This document shows, piece by piece, positions 17,912-26,650 of a stretch of DNA of 64,000 nucleotides. The notes under the pieces are model-generated. The model did no database searches, was not told where the DNA came from, and saw only the letters and a list, made by a program, of their open reading frames with translations. The DNA is from Streptomyces seoulensis (lineage in GTDB: Bacteria > Actinomycetota > Actinomycetes > Streptomycetales > Streptomycetaceae), in assembly GCF_022846655.1 (NCBI RefSeq), contig NZ_AP025667.1, forward strand, positions 3,571,001 through 3,635,000, written 5' to 3'. Numbering within the stretch: the stretch's first letter is position 1; every line of letters begins with the position of its first letter. A program made the translations under genes and the position numbers.

Positions 17912-18901
17912 CTAAGACCGCAATTCCCGTGCGGTGGTTCCCGTTCCCGGTTCCCGGCCTTCCTGGCGTCGGGCCCGTACCCGGCCGGCGTCGGGCCAGC
18001 GCACGTCGTAGGCCCAGCCGAGGCGTTCGAACCAGCGGATCAGCCGGGCGCTGGCGTCCAGTTGGCCGGTGAGGACGCCGTGCCGGGCGCTGGTGGGGTC
18101 GGCGTGGTGGAGGTTGTGCCAGGACTCGCCGAACGAGAGCGGGGCCAGCCACCACACGTTGCCGGAGCGGTCCCTGCTACGGAACGGATGTGAACCGGTC
18201 GCGTGGCAGATGGAGTTGATGGACCAGGTGACATGGTGCACCAGGCAGATCCGCACCAGCCCGGCCCAGAAGAACGCGGTCGCCGCGCCCGCCCAGGTCC
18301 CGGTGAGCAGCAGGCCGAGCAGCGCGGGCAGCGTCAGCGAGAGCGCGACCAGGGCCCCGAAGCGCCGTGAGACCAGCCGCAGCGCCGGGTCGCGCTCCAG
18401 GTCGGGCGCGTACTGCCCGACGGGCGCGTGGTCGGTGTCGAACAGCCAGCCGAGGTGGGCGTGGAACATGCCCTTGGCGAGCGCGCGGGGAGTGCGGCCG
18501 TACCGCCAGGGCGAGTGCGGGTCGCCGTCGCGGTCGGAGTAGCGGTGGTGCTTGCGGTGGTCGGCGACCCAGGTGAGCACCGGCCCCTGCACGGCGAGGC
18601 TGCCCGCGACGGCGAGCGCCACGCGCAGCGGACGGCGGGCCTTGAACGAGCCGTGCGTGAAGTGCCGGTGGAAACCGACCGTGATCCCGAGCCCGCTGAC
18701 GAGGTAGAACCCGGCCGCGAGCCCGAGGTCGGTGGGGCTGAGCCCGTGGCGCCAGGCCAGCGGGACGGCGGCGAGGAGCGCGAGGAAGGGCACGGCGACG
18801 AACACGCCGATCAGCACCTGTTCGGTGGTCGGCCGGGACCGCGCACGGCCGAGCGGTCGTACGGCGTCCGGGATCTGCGGCGCTTCCGGGGCTTCCGGCA
18901 C
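17912..18901 (-). CDS. Delta-9-type fatty acyl-CoA desaturase (membrane di-iron)
   Basis: Introduces a cis double bond into a fatty acyl chain at the membrane, using O2 and a di-iron centre. 329 residues with the three histidine boxes: HRHFTH (78-83), HRKHH (115-119) and HNLHH (262-266). Hydrophobic pairs of helices lie at about 30-75, 95-112 and 185-225. The C-terminal 30 residues are charged. It sits 53 bases downstream of a FabF-like ketosynthase gene on the same strand, suggesting joint control of unsaturated acyl chains. Electron donors are not encoded nearby. Confidence 0.93.
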   Translation of the reverse strand: MPEAPEAPQIPDAVRPLGRARSRPTTEQVLIGVFVAVPFLALLAAVPLAWRHGLSPTDLGLAAGFYLVSGLGITVGFHRHFTHGSFKARRPLRVALAVAGSLAVQGPVLTWVADHRKHHRYSDRDGDPHSPWRYGRTPRALAKGMFHAHLGWLFDTDHAPVGQYAPDLERDPALRLVSRRFGALVALSLTLPALLGLLLTGTWAGAATAFFWAGLVRICLVHHVTWSINSICHATGSHPFRSRDRSGNVWWLAPLSFGESWHNLHHADPTSARHGVLTGQLDASARLIRWFERLGWAYDVRWPDAGRVRARRQEGREPGTGTTARELRS

Positions 18902-18954
18902 GGGCGGGACCTTTCGGCTGGGCGCGGGCGCTGGGTGGGCCCGGCCGGGGGCGG

Positions 18955-20208
18955 CTACTCGGCGGCGGTGAGGGCCAGTACGGCGTTCTGGCCGCCGAAG
19001 CCGAAGGAGCTGCTGATGGCGGCTCGCATCGGCGTGGGGCGGGGGACCTTGGCGACGACGTCGAGGTCGATGGCCGGGTCGAGGGTGTGAAGGTTGGCGG
19101 TGGGCGGGATGAGCTGGTGGCGCAGGGTGAGGACGGTGCAGGCGGCCTCGATGGCGCCCGCGCCGCCGATGGCGTGGCCGATGGTGCCCTTGACGGCGGT
19201 CACCGGCGGCGGGCGGTGGAAGACCTGGTGGAGGGCGTTGTGCTCGGCGAGGTCGCCCTGCGGGGTGGAGGTGCCGTGGGCGTTGACGTGGTCGACGTCC
19301 TCAGGGGCGAGCCCGGCGTCGGCAAGGGCGCTGCGGATGGCGCGGGCGGCGCCGTCGCCGTCGGGGTGGGGGGACGTGAAGTGGTGGGCGTCGCAGGAGG
19401 CGCCGTACCCGGCGACCAGGGCGGCCGGGCGGGCCGTGCGCGCGCGGGCGTCGGCGGTGCGCTCCAGGACGAGGACGGCGGCCCCCTCGCCGAGGACGAA
19501 GCCGTCGCGGTCGCGGTCGAAGGGGCGGGATGCCTCGTGCGGGGCGTCGGCCCGGCGGGACAGGGCGCGCATCTGGGCGAAGCAGGCCGCGGTCATCGGC
19601 AGCCGGGCCGACTCGCTGCCCCCGGCCAGGACGAGGTCGCAGGCGCCTGCGAGCAGCAGGTCACGGGCGAGGCCGATGGCGCTGGTCCCGGAGGCGCAGG
19701 CGGTGGAGACGACGAGGTTGGGGCCGGTGGCGCCGAGGTCGAGGGCGATCTCGGCGGCGGCCATGTTGGGCACGCTGCGCGGCAGGGCGAGCGGGGAGAC
19801 GCGGTCGGGGACGCGGGCGGCGAGCCGGTCGAACTCGGCCTGCCAGCCCTGCATCGAGCCGGTGCCGACGCCCATCACGATGCCGATGCGCGCTCCGTCC
19901 CAGTCGTCCGGGGTGAGTCCGGCGTCGGCGACGGCCTCACGCGCGGCGAGCAGGGCGAAGGTGGTGAAGCGGTCCAGGCGGCGGCTGAGCCGGTGGCCGA
20001 GCAGCCGGCGCGTGTCCAGGTCGGGCACCTGGCAGGAGAACGCCACGGGCAGCCCGTCGAGTCCGGGGTCGGCGGTGGCCGTGGAGGTTCCGGCGCACAG
20101 GCCGTCCCAGGCCGCGTGCTGTCCGACGCCGGCCGGTGTGACCAGTCCCAGTCCGGTGACGGCCACGGGGGCGCGCCGGGTCGCTTGACCTGCGTTCACG
20201 AGCTGCAT
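18955..20208 (-). CDS. Beta-ketoacyl-ACP synthase, FabF/KAS II type
   Basis: Condenses malonyl-ACP with an acyl thioester. 417 residues, two thiolase-fold halves, with the complete Cys-His-His set: C171 in VSTACASG, H311 in NAHGTSTPQGD, and H345 in KGTIGHAIGGAG (K340 also present). The C-terminal SSSFGFGGQNAVLAL is typical of FabF. It is not within a fab cluster: no acpP, fabD or fabH is adjacent. Instead it lies 53 bases before the acyl desaturase, so a lipid-modifying role is more likely than the housekeeping one. A stray polyketide KS is less likely because no chain-length factor or ACP is present. Confidence 0.92.
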   Translation of the reverse strand: MQLVNAGQATRRAPVAVTGLGLVTPAGVGQHAAWDGLCAGTSTATADPGLDGLPVAFSCQVPDLDTRRLLGHRLSRRLDRFTTFALLAAREAVADAGLTPDDWDGARIGIVMGVGTGSMQGWQAEFDRLAARVPDRVSPLALPRSVPNMAAAEIALDLGATGPNLVVSTACASGTSAIGLARDLLLAGACDLVLAGGSESARLPMTAACFAQMRALSRRADAPHEASRPFDRDRDGFVLGEGAAVLVLERTADARARTARPAALVAGYGASCDAHHFTSPHPDGDGAARAIRSALADAGLAPEDVDHVNAHGTSTPQGDLAEHNALHQVFHRPPPVTAVKGTIGHAIGGAGAIEAACTVLTLRHQLIPPTANLHTLDPAIDLDVVAKVPRPTPMRAAISSSFGFGGQNAVLALTAAE

Positions 20209-20327
20209 GAGCGGTGATTATCCGGACCTCCGGGGCGGCTGCCGGGCCGCCACGACCCGTTCGGCCCAGGACGGCACCGGCTACCACCCGGATGCCCGAA
20301 CGTCCTCGGCCAGCCGCCGGGCGCGGC

Positions 20328-20645
20328 TTACTTCCGGGCGGTGGCCGGGAGCACGGCGGACGCAGCCGGGCGACGGCGGGGCCGCCGCGGGCCGGTCCCG
20401 GTCTGACTCAGCAACGCCTCTGCCGCGGCGCGCAGTTGGCGGGCGGTCGTACGGCAGGCGGCCGCCTGGCGGGCGAGCGTGGGTCTGCTCCACTCAGGGG
20501 CCGCGACCCGGCCGTTCAGGGATGCGGCGGTGACGAACAGGCGTCGGGCGTAGTCGTCCATCAGATCGGCGTCGGTGCGCAACAGCGCTATCCGGTCGAG
20601 GAGTTCGGCCGGGATCGACTGGGTGGGGGTGGAGTGGCTCACCAT
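20328..20645 (-). CDS. Small hypothetical protein
   Basis: 105 residues from ATG 20643-20645 behind GGGAG (reading MVSHSTPTQSIPAELLDRIA). It is mostly helical with an Arg-rich tail (GPRRPRRRPAAS) and has neither signal peptide nor membrane helix. No domain is recognised. It lies 31 bases after the stop of the large fusion protein gene on the same strand, so the two may share a transcript. The following 119 bases before the ketosynthase start contain no recognisable feature. Confidence 0.6.
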   Translation of the reverse strand: MVSHSTPTQSIPAELLDRIALLRTDADLMDDYARRLFVTAASLNGRVAAPEWSRPTLARQAAACRTTARQLRAAAEALLSQTGTGPRRPRRRPAASAVLPATARK

Positions 20646-20676
20646 GACGGCTCCCGGTCGCGTGGGTCGAGGATGT

Positions 20677-22767
20677 TCAGCGCGGCAGGACGGCGCCCGC
20701 GGCACGGTGGACCATGAACTGGGGGCAGGCCACGACGAACAGCGGCCGGGCGGTGTCGATGCCGAGCCTGCGCAGGTGCCCGGCCATGGGTTCGGCGGCG
20801 GCGGTGTCGAGCCTGAGCCGCACCCCGGCCCCGGCGTGCAGACGGGGGCGCCCGGAGGTGCGGACGGCGGTGCGGACGGTGCTCTCGCCGCGTCGGCCGT
20901 ACAGGGCCCAGTCCGGCTCGGGGCAGCGCACGCCGGGGCCGAGGCGGCCGAGGACGGCGATGCCGAGTCCCGGCGCGCTGAGCCGGAGCCGGGGGCCGGT
21001 CAGATGGGCCTCGGCGGCGGCGCGTACGGCGGGCTGGCCCCAGATCTCGCGTGTCGCCACGCGGGCCTCCTCGCTGGTGACGGCGGAGGAGAGGACGTAG
21101 CGGCCGGTGCGGCGCAGGTCGGCCCGGCGCAGCAGGTCGGTGGCGAGGTCGGCCGGGCGGGGCCGCCACAGGTCGTCCACCGGCACGGACAGCGCGATCT
21201 CGGTGTAGGGGCCGAGGGTGGAGCAGCGGTGCTCGTACAGCGAGAGCACGGCGAGGGTGTGCCGGCCGATCCCGCTGGGCCGCATCCAGGGCACGTCGGG
21301 CAGCAGGGCCCGCACCGCCTCGGTGTCGACCGGGAAGCAGAGGTGGGCGGCGGCGGAGTCCTGGTAGCGCACGGGCACGCCGACCGGACCGGTGGTCGTC
21401 GGGACCGAGGCGGTGGGGAGGGTGAGGAAGGGGTGGCCCTCGGGCGGCCGGGCCGGGTCCTTGAGCTGGTACGCCTGGCTGCGTACGACGGGGCCCCGGT
21501 ACGGCGTGAGGGCGTCGTCGATGTGCGCGCGGGCCGCGGGGGCGACGGTGCGCAGATGGTCCATGTACTCGCGCAATAGGTGTGAGCGCGGGAAGGCGCG
21601 GGTGGGTCCGGTGTAGCGGGCCTCGTACCGTTCGGGATGCGGGGCGGCGGTGGTCGCGGCGGGGACGAGGTCGTGCTCGTTGGTGATGTGGCCGATCCAG
21701 GTGCGGGGGTCGGCGGGGCGTCCTGCGGGGGCCGGGGAGCCGACCGCGATGACGTGGGTGAGCCGGTAGGCGCGGCAGAACGCGGCGTCCCGCGCGAGGT
21801 TGAGCAGTGCGGTGCCGCCTTCGCCGTGCCCGATCAGGGCGAGTTCGGCGCCGCGCGGGATGCCGTGGTCCTCGATGGCGGGGCGCAGCGCGCGGGTGTA
21901 GGGCGAGTCGGCGGTGAGCTGCTCGCGCCAGGCGCCGACGACATCGTGCGGGGAGCCGTGGCGGGGGCGGCCGGAGTCGGTGCCGGGTGCCTGGACGACG
22001 TACCGGACGACACCGTCGGGGCCGCGCACGTTCTGTACGAGGACGCGGCCCTCGGGGGCGAGGATGTCGATGTTGCGCAGGAAGCCGAGGAGCGAGCCCT
22101 CGGTGGCGAGGGTCTGCTTCTCCCGGTCGCGGAGGTCGACGGCCTCGGCGGCGCCCTGGTCGTGCCCCGGTTCCGGCGCCGGTTCCGGGCTGTCGGGCGG
22201 CTCGGCGTCCAACAGGGCCCGCACGGTGAGGAGTTCGGCCAGTACGGGGGCGAGCGCGGCCAGGGCGCGCTGGGCGCCGGGGTCCTGGAAGAGGGTGCGC
22301 AGCGCGCGTACCGCCTCCCGGTCGCCCTGGGTGCCGAGGGCCGCCGTGAGCCGGCGCATGCCGGGGTCGCGGGCGAGTTCGGGGTGGCCGGTCAGGACGG
22401 CGGCGATGCGCAGCCGCAGCGCGGTGACGGCCATCAGCGCGGCCAGGGGTTCACCGCCCCGGCGGGCGCCGAGGAGCCTGGTGAGTCTTCTGCGGGCCGC
22501 TCCGGCCGGGGTGCCCAGGCCGCGCGGGTCCGTCAGGGCCCGCAGCAGTGCCCAGCGGGCGGTGAGTCCGGTGCGGGGGTGTCGGGCGGAGCGCTTGCGG
22601 GGTGGGGCGAGCAGGGCGTCCGCGGTGCGTTCGGCGACGGCGCGGACGCCCTCGGCGACGTCGGCGATCTCGCGGGCGCCGTCTCGCAGGAGTTCCTCGG
22701 TGGTGCGCTGGTCGGCGTCCTGCCCGCCGGGCGCGGGCCGTCCGGGTGCGTGGCCGTCCGCTCGCAT
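20677..22767 (-). CDS. Two-domain protein: lipase-like alpha/beta-hydrolase domain fused to acetoacetate-decarboxylase-like domain, both with altered active sites
   Basis: One uninterrupted frame of 696 residues from ATG 22765-22767 behind GAGGGAG. Residues 1-205 are a helical, charged N-terminal region of unknown fold. Residues 230-430 resemble a lipase/PE-PPE-like alpha/beta hydrolase: the nucleophile elbow position reads GHGEG (313-317), where the expected serine of GxSxG is glycine, while the acid-loop-like NEHDLVP (363-369) and a later His (H396 or H404) remain. Residues 465-696 resemble the acetoacetate decarboxylase superfamily (YTEIALSVPVDDLW, REIWGQP), but the Schiff-base lysine expected after WGxP is alanine (A580). 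The two domains join through about 30 Pro-rich residues. Probably a non-enzymatic binding protein or a new chemistry. It may be co-transcribed with the small gene downstream. Confidence 0.75.
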   Translation of the reverse strand: MRADGHAPGRPAPGGQDADQRTTEELLRDGAREIADVAEGVRAVAERTADALLAPPRKRSARHPRTGLTARWALLRALTDPRGLGTPAGAARRRLTRLLGARRGGEPLAALMAVTALRLRIAAVLTGHPELARDPGMRRLTAALGTQGDREAVRALRTLFQDPGAQRALAALAPVLAELLTVRALLDAEPPDSPEPAPEPGHDQGAAEAVDLRDREKQTLATEGSLLGFLRNIDILAPEGRVLVQNVRGPDGVVRYVVQAPGTDSGRPRHGSPHDVVGAWREQLTADSPYTRALRPAIEDHGIPRGAELALIGHGEGGTALLNLARDAAFCRAYRLTHVIAVGSPAPAGRPADPRTWIGHITNEHDLVPAATTAAPHPERYEARYTGPTRAFPRSHLLREYMDHLRTVAPAARAHIDDALTPYRGPVVRSQAYQLKDPARPPEGHPFLTLPTASVPTTTGPVGVPVRYQDSAAAHLCFPVDTEAVRALLPDVPWMRPSGIGRHTLAVLSLYEHRCSTLGPYTEIALSVPVDDLWRPRPADLATDLLRRADLRRTGRYVLSSAVTSEEARVATREIWGQPAVRAAAEAHLTGPRLRLSAPGLGIAVLGRLGPGVRCPEPDWALYGRRGESTVRTAVRTSGRPRLHAGAGVRLRLDTAAAEPMAGHLRRLGIDTARPLFVVACPQFMVHRAAGAVLPR

Positions 22768-22979
22768 CCGACGCTCCCTCGATTCGGTCGACGTACGACG
22801 GGATGCGACCGCGTCCAGCAAGGACGCGGCCTCGTGACCCATCGTCGGCCAGGGGTCCCGTGCCCGCACCTTCGTCCGGCCGGGGCGGGCGGCCGGACCG
22901 GCGCCTCGCCCGTCGGGCGCCCGGCCGGGCGGGGCCGGTGGGCGGTGCGGGCGGTGCCGCCGAACGGGCGACCCCGGCG

Positions 22980-23432
22980 TCAGCCGGCCAGGCCGGCGGC
23001 GAGGACGGCGCCCAGTTCCCAGCACGCCTCGGTGTCGGCCTTGCCCGGCGTGCCGGTGACGGTGACCGGCTCGGCGGCGCGGCGCCAGCCCAGGCCGGTG
23101 GTGACGGCCTCGACGGCACGGACGGCGCCGGTCACGTCGTTGCCGCCGTGCACCCAGTAGCCGAAGGGGCGGCCCCGGGTCTCGTCCAGGCACGGATAGT
23201 AGATCTGGTCGAAGAAGTGCTTGAGGGCGCCGGACATGTAACCGAGGTTCGCCGGGGTGCCGAGCAGACAGCCGTCGGCGGCCAGCACGTCGGAGGCGGT
23301 CGCGGCGAGGGCGGCGCGCCGGACCACGCGGACGCCCTCGATCTCGGGCGCCGTCGCGCCGGACACGACGGCCTCCAGCAGCTCCTGGCAGTTCGGCGAG
23401 GGCGTGTGGTGGACGATCAGCAAGGTGGGCAC
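22980..23432 (-). CDS. Flavodoxin-like/NADPH-dependent FMN reductase family protein
   Basis: 150 residues from GTG 23430-23432 (reading VPTLLIVHHTPSPN). The opening beta strand and phosphate loop (LLIVHHTPSPNCQELLEAV) and the second flavin loop (DGCLLGTPANLGYMSGALKH, then FFDQIYYPC) match flavodoxin-fold NAD(P)H oxidoreductases, in which TPxNxxxMSG contacts FMN. It probably carries FMN and acts in two-electron reduction of quinones or similar. It is divergent from the methyltransferase gene. The 212 bases beyond its stop show GC-rich repeats that could form a terminator, but no clean stem. Confidence 0.82.
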   Translation of the reverse strand: MPTLLIVHHTPSPNCQELLEAVVSGATAPEIEGVRVVRRAALAATASDVLAADGCLLGTPANLGYMSGALKHFFDQIYYPCLDETRGRPFGYWVHGGNDVTGAVRAVEAVTTGLGWRRAAEPVTVTGTPGKADTEACWELGAVLAAGLAG

Positions 23433-23541
23433 GCCCGCACCCTGCCCTGTCGGTACTTCCGTCCGCAAACGCGGGCGTCGCGGAGTGCGGGCATGGGTAC
23501 GACGATGCCGGGCACTGGTACGGAACTCGAGAGGAGCCGTC

Positions 23542-24183
23542 TTGGCCGAGGAAGATCAGCGGGCACCGGCAGCGGTGGTGTTCGACACGCTGGGCATCGC
23601 GTACGAGCGGGCGTTCGCCACCTCCGGGCCGCATCTGGCCTCGCTGAGCTGGCTGCTGGACCATCTGATGCCGGGCAGCCGCGTGCTGGACGTGGGCAGC
23701 GGGACCGGCCGGCCGACCGCCGAGGCGCTGGCACGGGCCGGGCACCGGGTACTGGGCGTCGACGTGTCCCCGGTGATGGTGGACCTGGCCGCGCGCCAGG
23801 TGCCGGACGCGGAGTTCCGGGTGGCCGACATCCGTGAACTCCCCTTGGAGGAGGGTTCGTTCGAAGCGGTCTGCGTGTACTTCTCGCTGCTCCAGATGAC
23901 CCGTGCCGAGCAGCGCGAGGTGGTGGGCGCGCTGGCGCGGGCGCTGCGGCCGGGGGGTCTGGCGGTGCTGGCCACGGTGCCGGTGGACGTGGCGGACGCG
24001 GAGACGGAGTTCATGGGGCAGCCGGTGCGGGTGAGCAGTTTCGCGCCGGAGGAGTTCGCCCGGCTGGCCGCCGACTCCGGGCTGACGGTCCTGTCCGAGG
24101 CCCATGCCACCTTCGTACCGGCCCACCCGGACGCCGGGCCGGAGCCGCACCTGTTCCTGTACTGCCGGCGTACGGCGCACTGA
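23542..24183 (+). CDS. SAM-dependent class I methyltransferase
   Basis: 213 residues. I chose TTG 23542 because GAGGAG lies 5 bases upstream and the frame further up is not coding in character. The SAM-binding motif I is VLDVGSGTGRPT (about 52-63), motif II is VLGVDVSP, and motif IV-like is FEAVCVYFSLLQM. It belongs to the UbiE/Methyltransf_11 type that methylates small molecules. The substrate is not evident; the divergent flavodoxin-like gene is the only neighbour that might be functionally tied. Confidence 0.85.
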   Translation: MAEEDQRAPAAVVFDTLGIAYERAFATSGPHLASLSWLLDHLMPGSRVLDVGSGTGRPTAEALARAGHRVLGVDVSPVMVDLAARQVPDAEFRVADIRELPLEEGSFEAVCVYFSLLQMTRAEQREVVGALARALRPGGLAVLATVPVDVADAETEFMGQPVRVSSFAPEEFARLAADSGLTVLSEAHATFVPAHPDAGPEPHLFLYCRRTAH

Positions 24184-24213
24184 GCCCCCGGTCCCGTGAA
24201 GGGGCCGGGGGCT
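24183..24213. terminator. GC-rich hairpin between methyltransferase and surface-protein genes
   Basis: A 9-bp stem plus a bulged base and 3 further pairs (24183-24195 with 24202-24213) directly overlaps the methyltransferase stop. It lies between two convergent genes, the next one ending at 24229. Confidence 0.65.
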
Positions 24214-24228
24214 CGGGCCGGGCTCGGG

Positions 24229-26286
24229 TCAGTACCGCAGACGCCGGGCGCGGAGCAGCATCACGAGGCCGGACGCGGCCAGCAGCACGCCGAGGGCGGC
24301 GGGCCACAGGTTGGCGCCGGTCTCAGCCAGACCGCCGCTGCCGACCGCCTGCGGCTCCAGGTCCGCGGGCGGCGGGGTGGTGACGGCACCGGCCTGCGCC
24401 GGAGCGGACTGGGATGCCTGCGGTGCGGCACCGCCGGCGGTGCCGGCCGGGGTGGCCGGAGCGTTGGAGTCGTCCCGCTTGGCCTCGCCGCCGTCGTTCT
24501 TGGTGGTGTTGGCCGGTGCGGTCGTCGCGTCGACGCGGGGCGCCTCCACGGGGTTGGACTGCGCGGGCTGCTGCGCCGGGGTGGTCCCGGCGGGCTCCTC
24601 CGGCTTCGCCGGCTGGGACTCGGCGGGCTTCTCGGGCGCGGCGGTCGCGCTCGGCTCGGCCGTGTCCTGGCCGCCGGGCTCCTCGCTCGGGTTCGCCGTA
24701 CCGCCGTCGCCCTTGCCGCCGCCGCCGTTGCCGTTGCCGTTGCCGTCGTCGTCCTTGCCCCCGCCGCCCTTGCCGTCGTCGCCGGGGCCGCACTCACGGC
24801 CGGAGTTGATGCAGTCGACCATGGTGCGCATCAGGTCCTCGTCGAAGACGTTGATGAAGTCGCCGTGGTCGGTGACCGGCTTGTGCTGCTGCTCGGGGAA
24901 GGAGTCGACCGCGAACAGCGGGGTGCCCTTGCCACCGTCGGCCAGGCTCGGCGCGTCCACGTCGTAGACGATCCGCTGGACCAGTTGCGGGATGGCCTTG
25001 AACCCTGCGGGGCAGTTGCCCTGGGCGTCGGCGAAGGCCACGTGGGTGCGGTGGTTGGCGCTGTCGGCGTTCCGGCCGTCCCAGCAGCTCTGGAAGTGGA
25101 AGCTGCGCACCACGTCGCTGCCCGACGGGCACAGCGGATACTTGTCCTTGAGCTGCCGGTCCTCGAACCCGGTGCAGCTCCAGGAGGCGTTGGCGTTGGC
25201 GGGCCCGTTGACGAACGCCTTGGCGTCGCCGGTGATGATGCGCAGCAGGCGCGGCATCTCGGTGACCTGCCCGCTCGGGCTGCCGACGAAGGTCAGGGTG
25301 ACCTCCTTGGGCGTGACGATCTCGCCCGCGTTGCCCTCGGTGCCACCGCCAGGCGCCCCGGCGTCCCGCTCCTGCTTGCCGTTCTGCAGGCGCAGCACCG
25401 GCCAGTAGTACGTGGACCTGTCGCCCTGGTCGGCGCAGCTCGTCTTCGCGTCGGCGAGGTCCTGGTCGCTGGCGAAGGCGGTGTTGGACTGGTTGCCGAC
25501 GTAGTCGTGGAAGTGGTGCGCGCCGTTGGAGACACCCGGCGCCACGATCACGTTGTCCGAGTTGAACAGGCCGTTCTCGTTGACCCCGCACTCGGTGCGG
25601 AAGGTGCCGCCGGGCGGTGCCTTGGGGGCGTTGGGCTGCACGGAGTCGATGTTTACGTAGTCGGCGGCGACGGGTCCGTTGCCGCCCTGCCCGGTGCCGC
25701 CGTTCTGGCCCTGGCCCGCGCTCTGGGCGGGGGCGGCGGACTCCTGGCCCTCGCCGCCCGGCGCGGCCTCGGCGGGCCGCAGGGCGCAGGCGGCGAGCGC
25801 GTCGAGCTTGTCCGGACGGTTCCCGGCCCGGCCGATGGCGTCGGCGATCCGGCCCAGGGTCGCGGTCCGCTTGTCCTTCAGCGGGTTCATCACCGAGTTG
25901 TCGGCGGCGGCCGGGTCCTGACGGAGCGCGTCGGCCGACTGCTGGAGCCGCTGGTACGCCTCCGCGATCTGCTGGTCCAACTGGGCCAGTTCACGGTCGA
26001 CGTCCCCGCGGGCGGCCTCCGGTACGTCGGTGAGCTGAGCGCCCACGTCGGGGCAGTCGATGGTCGCCATCCCGGCCGACCTGAGCTGCGCGTTGGCCGC
26101 GTCGCCGGAGCCCTCTCCGCCCCAGCCGCCTTCGCCGGCCGACGCGTAGACGTTCACCGCGACGAGTCCGCCGCCGCCCAGCATCAGCGCGACCGCGGCG
26201 AGCGTCACGCGTCGTGCGCCGGTCGGGCGCCTGCGCCTGTTCGGTTCCAAGATCGTCCCCTGCGGGTCGTGGTCGGTGGGGGGCAT
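24229..26286 (-). CDS. DUF1996 surface protein with C-terminal sortase signal (LAETG)
   Basis: 685 residues from ATG 26284-26286; GTG 26322 in the same frame is an alternative start. An N-terminal anchor/signal ([20 protein letters not shown]) is preceded by basic residues. The central part, about residues 210-510, is a DUF1996 domain with the conserved HHFHDYVGN patch and many Trp and Cys residues ([30 protein letters not shown]). A low-complexity Gly/Asp then Pro/Ala/Glu wall-spanning region follows. The C terminus is a sorting signal: LAETG (653-657), a hydrophobic stretch and RARRLRY. LAxTG fits Streptomyces sortase E substrates, so the protein is likely covalently attached to peptidoglycan. 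DUF1996 proteins are also known from fungi; biochemical function is unknown. Confidence 0.88.
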   Translation of the reverse strand: MPPTDHDPQGTILEPNRRRRPTGARRVTLAAVALMLGGGGLVAVNVYASAGEGGWGGEGSGDAANAQLRSAGMATIDCPDVGAQLTDVPEAARGDVDRELAQLDQQIAEAYQRLQQSADALRQDPAAADNSVMNPLKDKRTATLGRIADAIGRAGNRPDKLDALAACALRPAEAAPGGEGQESAAPAQSAGQGQNGGTGQGGNGPVAADYVNIDSVQPNAPKAPPGGTFRTECGVNENGLFNSDNVIVAPGVSNGAHHFHDYVGNQSNTAFASDQDLADAKTSCADQGDRSTYYWPVLRLQNGKQERDAGAPGGGTEGNAGEIVTPKEVTLTFVGSPSGQVTEMPRLLRIITGDAKAFVNGPANANASWSCTGFEDRQLKDKYPLCPSGSDVVRSFHFQSCWDGRNADSANHRTHVAFADAQGNCPAGFKAIPQLVQRIVYDVDAPSLADGGKGTPLFAVDSFPEQQHKPVTDHGDFINVFDEDLMRTMVDCINSGRECGPGDDGKGGGGKDDDGNGNGNGGGGKGDGGTANPSEEPGGQDTAEPSATAAPEKPAESQPAKPEEPAGTTPAQQPAQSNPVEAPRVDATTAPANTTKNDGGEAKRDDSNAPATPAGTAGGAAPQASQSAPAQAGAVTTPPPADLEPQAVGSGGLAETGANLWPAALGVLLAASGLVMLLRARRLRY

Positions 26287-26497
26287 GTGGCGCCCCACAC
26301 CCATACGCGGGACGACGCCCACGTGTTCACCCCGGCCCGGAATTCTCGGCGAACTCTCAAGAAATACCGGTCACATGAGGCACACGACCCCACGAGCGCA
26401 CCGTCGCGGGGCAGTTGACCGCGTGGCCGCACAGTGTGCCCGCCCGAACGCCGCAGCGAACATCACAAATACGTATCGGACATTCCACCCGTCGACC

Positions 26498-26527
26498 TTC
26501 ACACGAGTGACACAAGTTGGCTAGGTT
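26498..26527 (+). promoter_or_regulatory. Candidate promoter of the NlpC/P60 gene
   Basis: TTCACA (26498-26503) and TAGGTT (26522-26527) are 18 bases apart. They lie in the AT-richer middle of the 364-base gap between the divergent DUF1996 and NlpC/P60 genes and predict a leader of about 115 bases. That leader holds several GC-rich palindromic segments, but I could not identify a known riboswitch. The DUF1996 promoter should lie in the same gap (26290-26480). Confidence 0.35.
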
Positions 26528-26650
26528 GACGGCAGGCCGCCCGGCTCCCCACCCCAGTGAGCCCGCAGCGGCGTCCGGTACGGGAGATTCGACCGACTTC
26601 CGGGCGCGCCGGGCCAACTGCCCCGCGGGGCGAGGAAGGAGTCGTCTCCC

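Noticed and set aside
22768..22979. Terminator in the GC-rich gap between the fusion gene and the flavodoxin-like gene
   Set aside because: There are several short self-complementary blocks, but no single long stem comparable with the other terminators here.
22768..24180. In-frame upstream extension of the 696-residue fusion protein, giving about 1167 residues
   Set aside because: The extension runs across the flavodoxin-like and methyltransferase genes, has no domain, and ATG 22767 has a good ribosome site. I use only 20677-22767.
26528..26650. c-di-AMP (ydaO-type) riboswitch in the leader of the NlpC/P60 gene
   Set aside because: Such riboswitches often precede cell-wall hydrolase genes in actinobacteria, so I looked for one. 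The leader is GC-rich and palindromic, but I could not match the conserved elements. A covariance-model search would decide; a significant hit would overturn this rejection.
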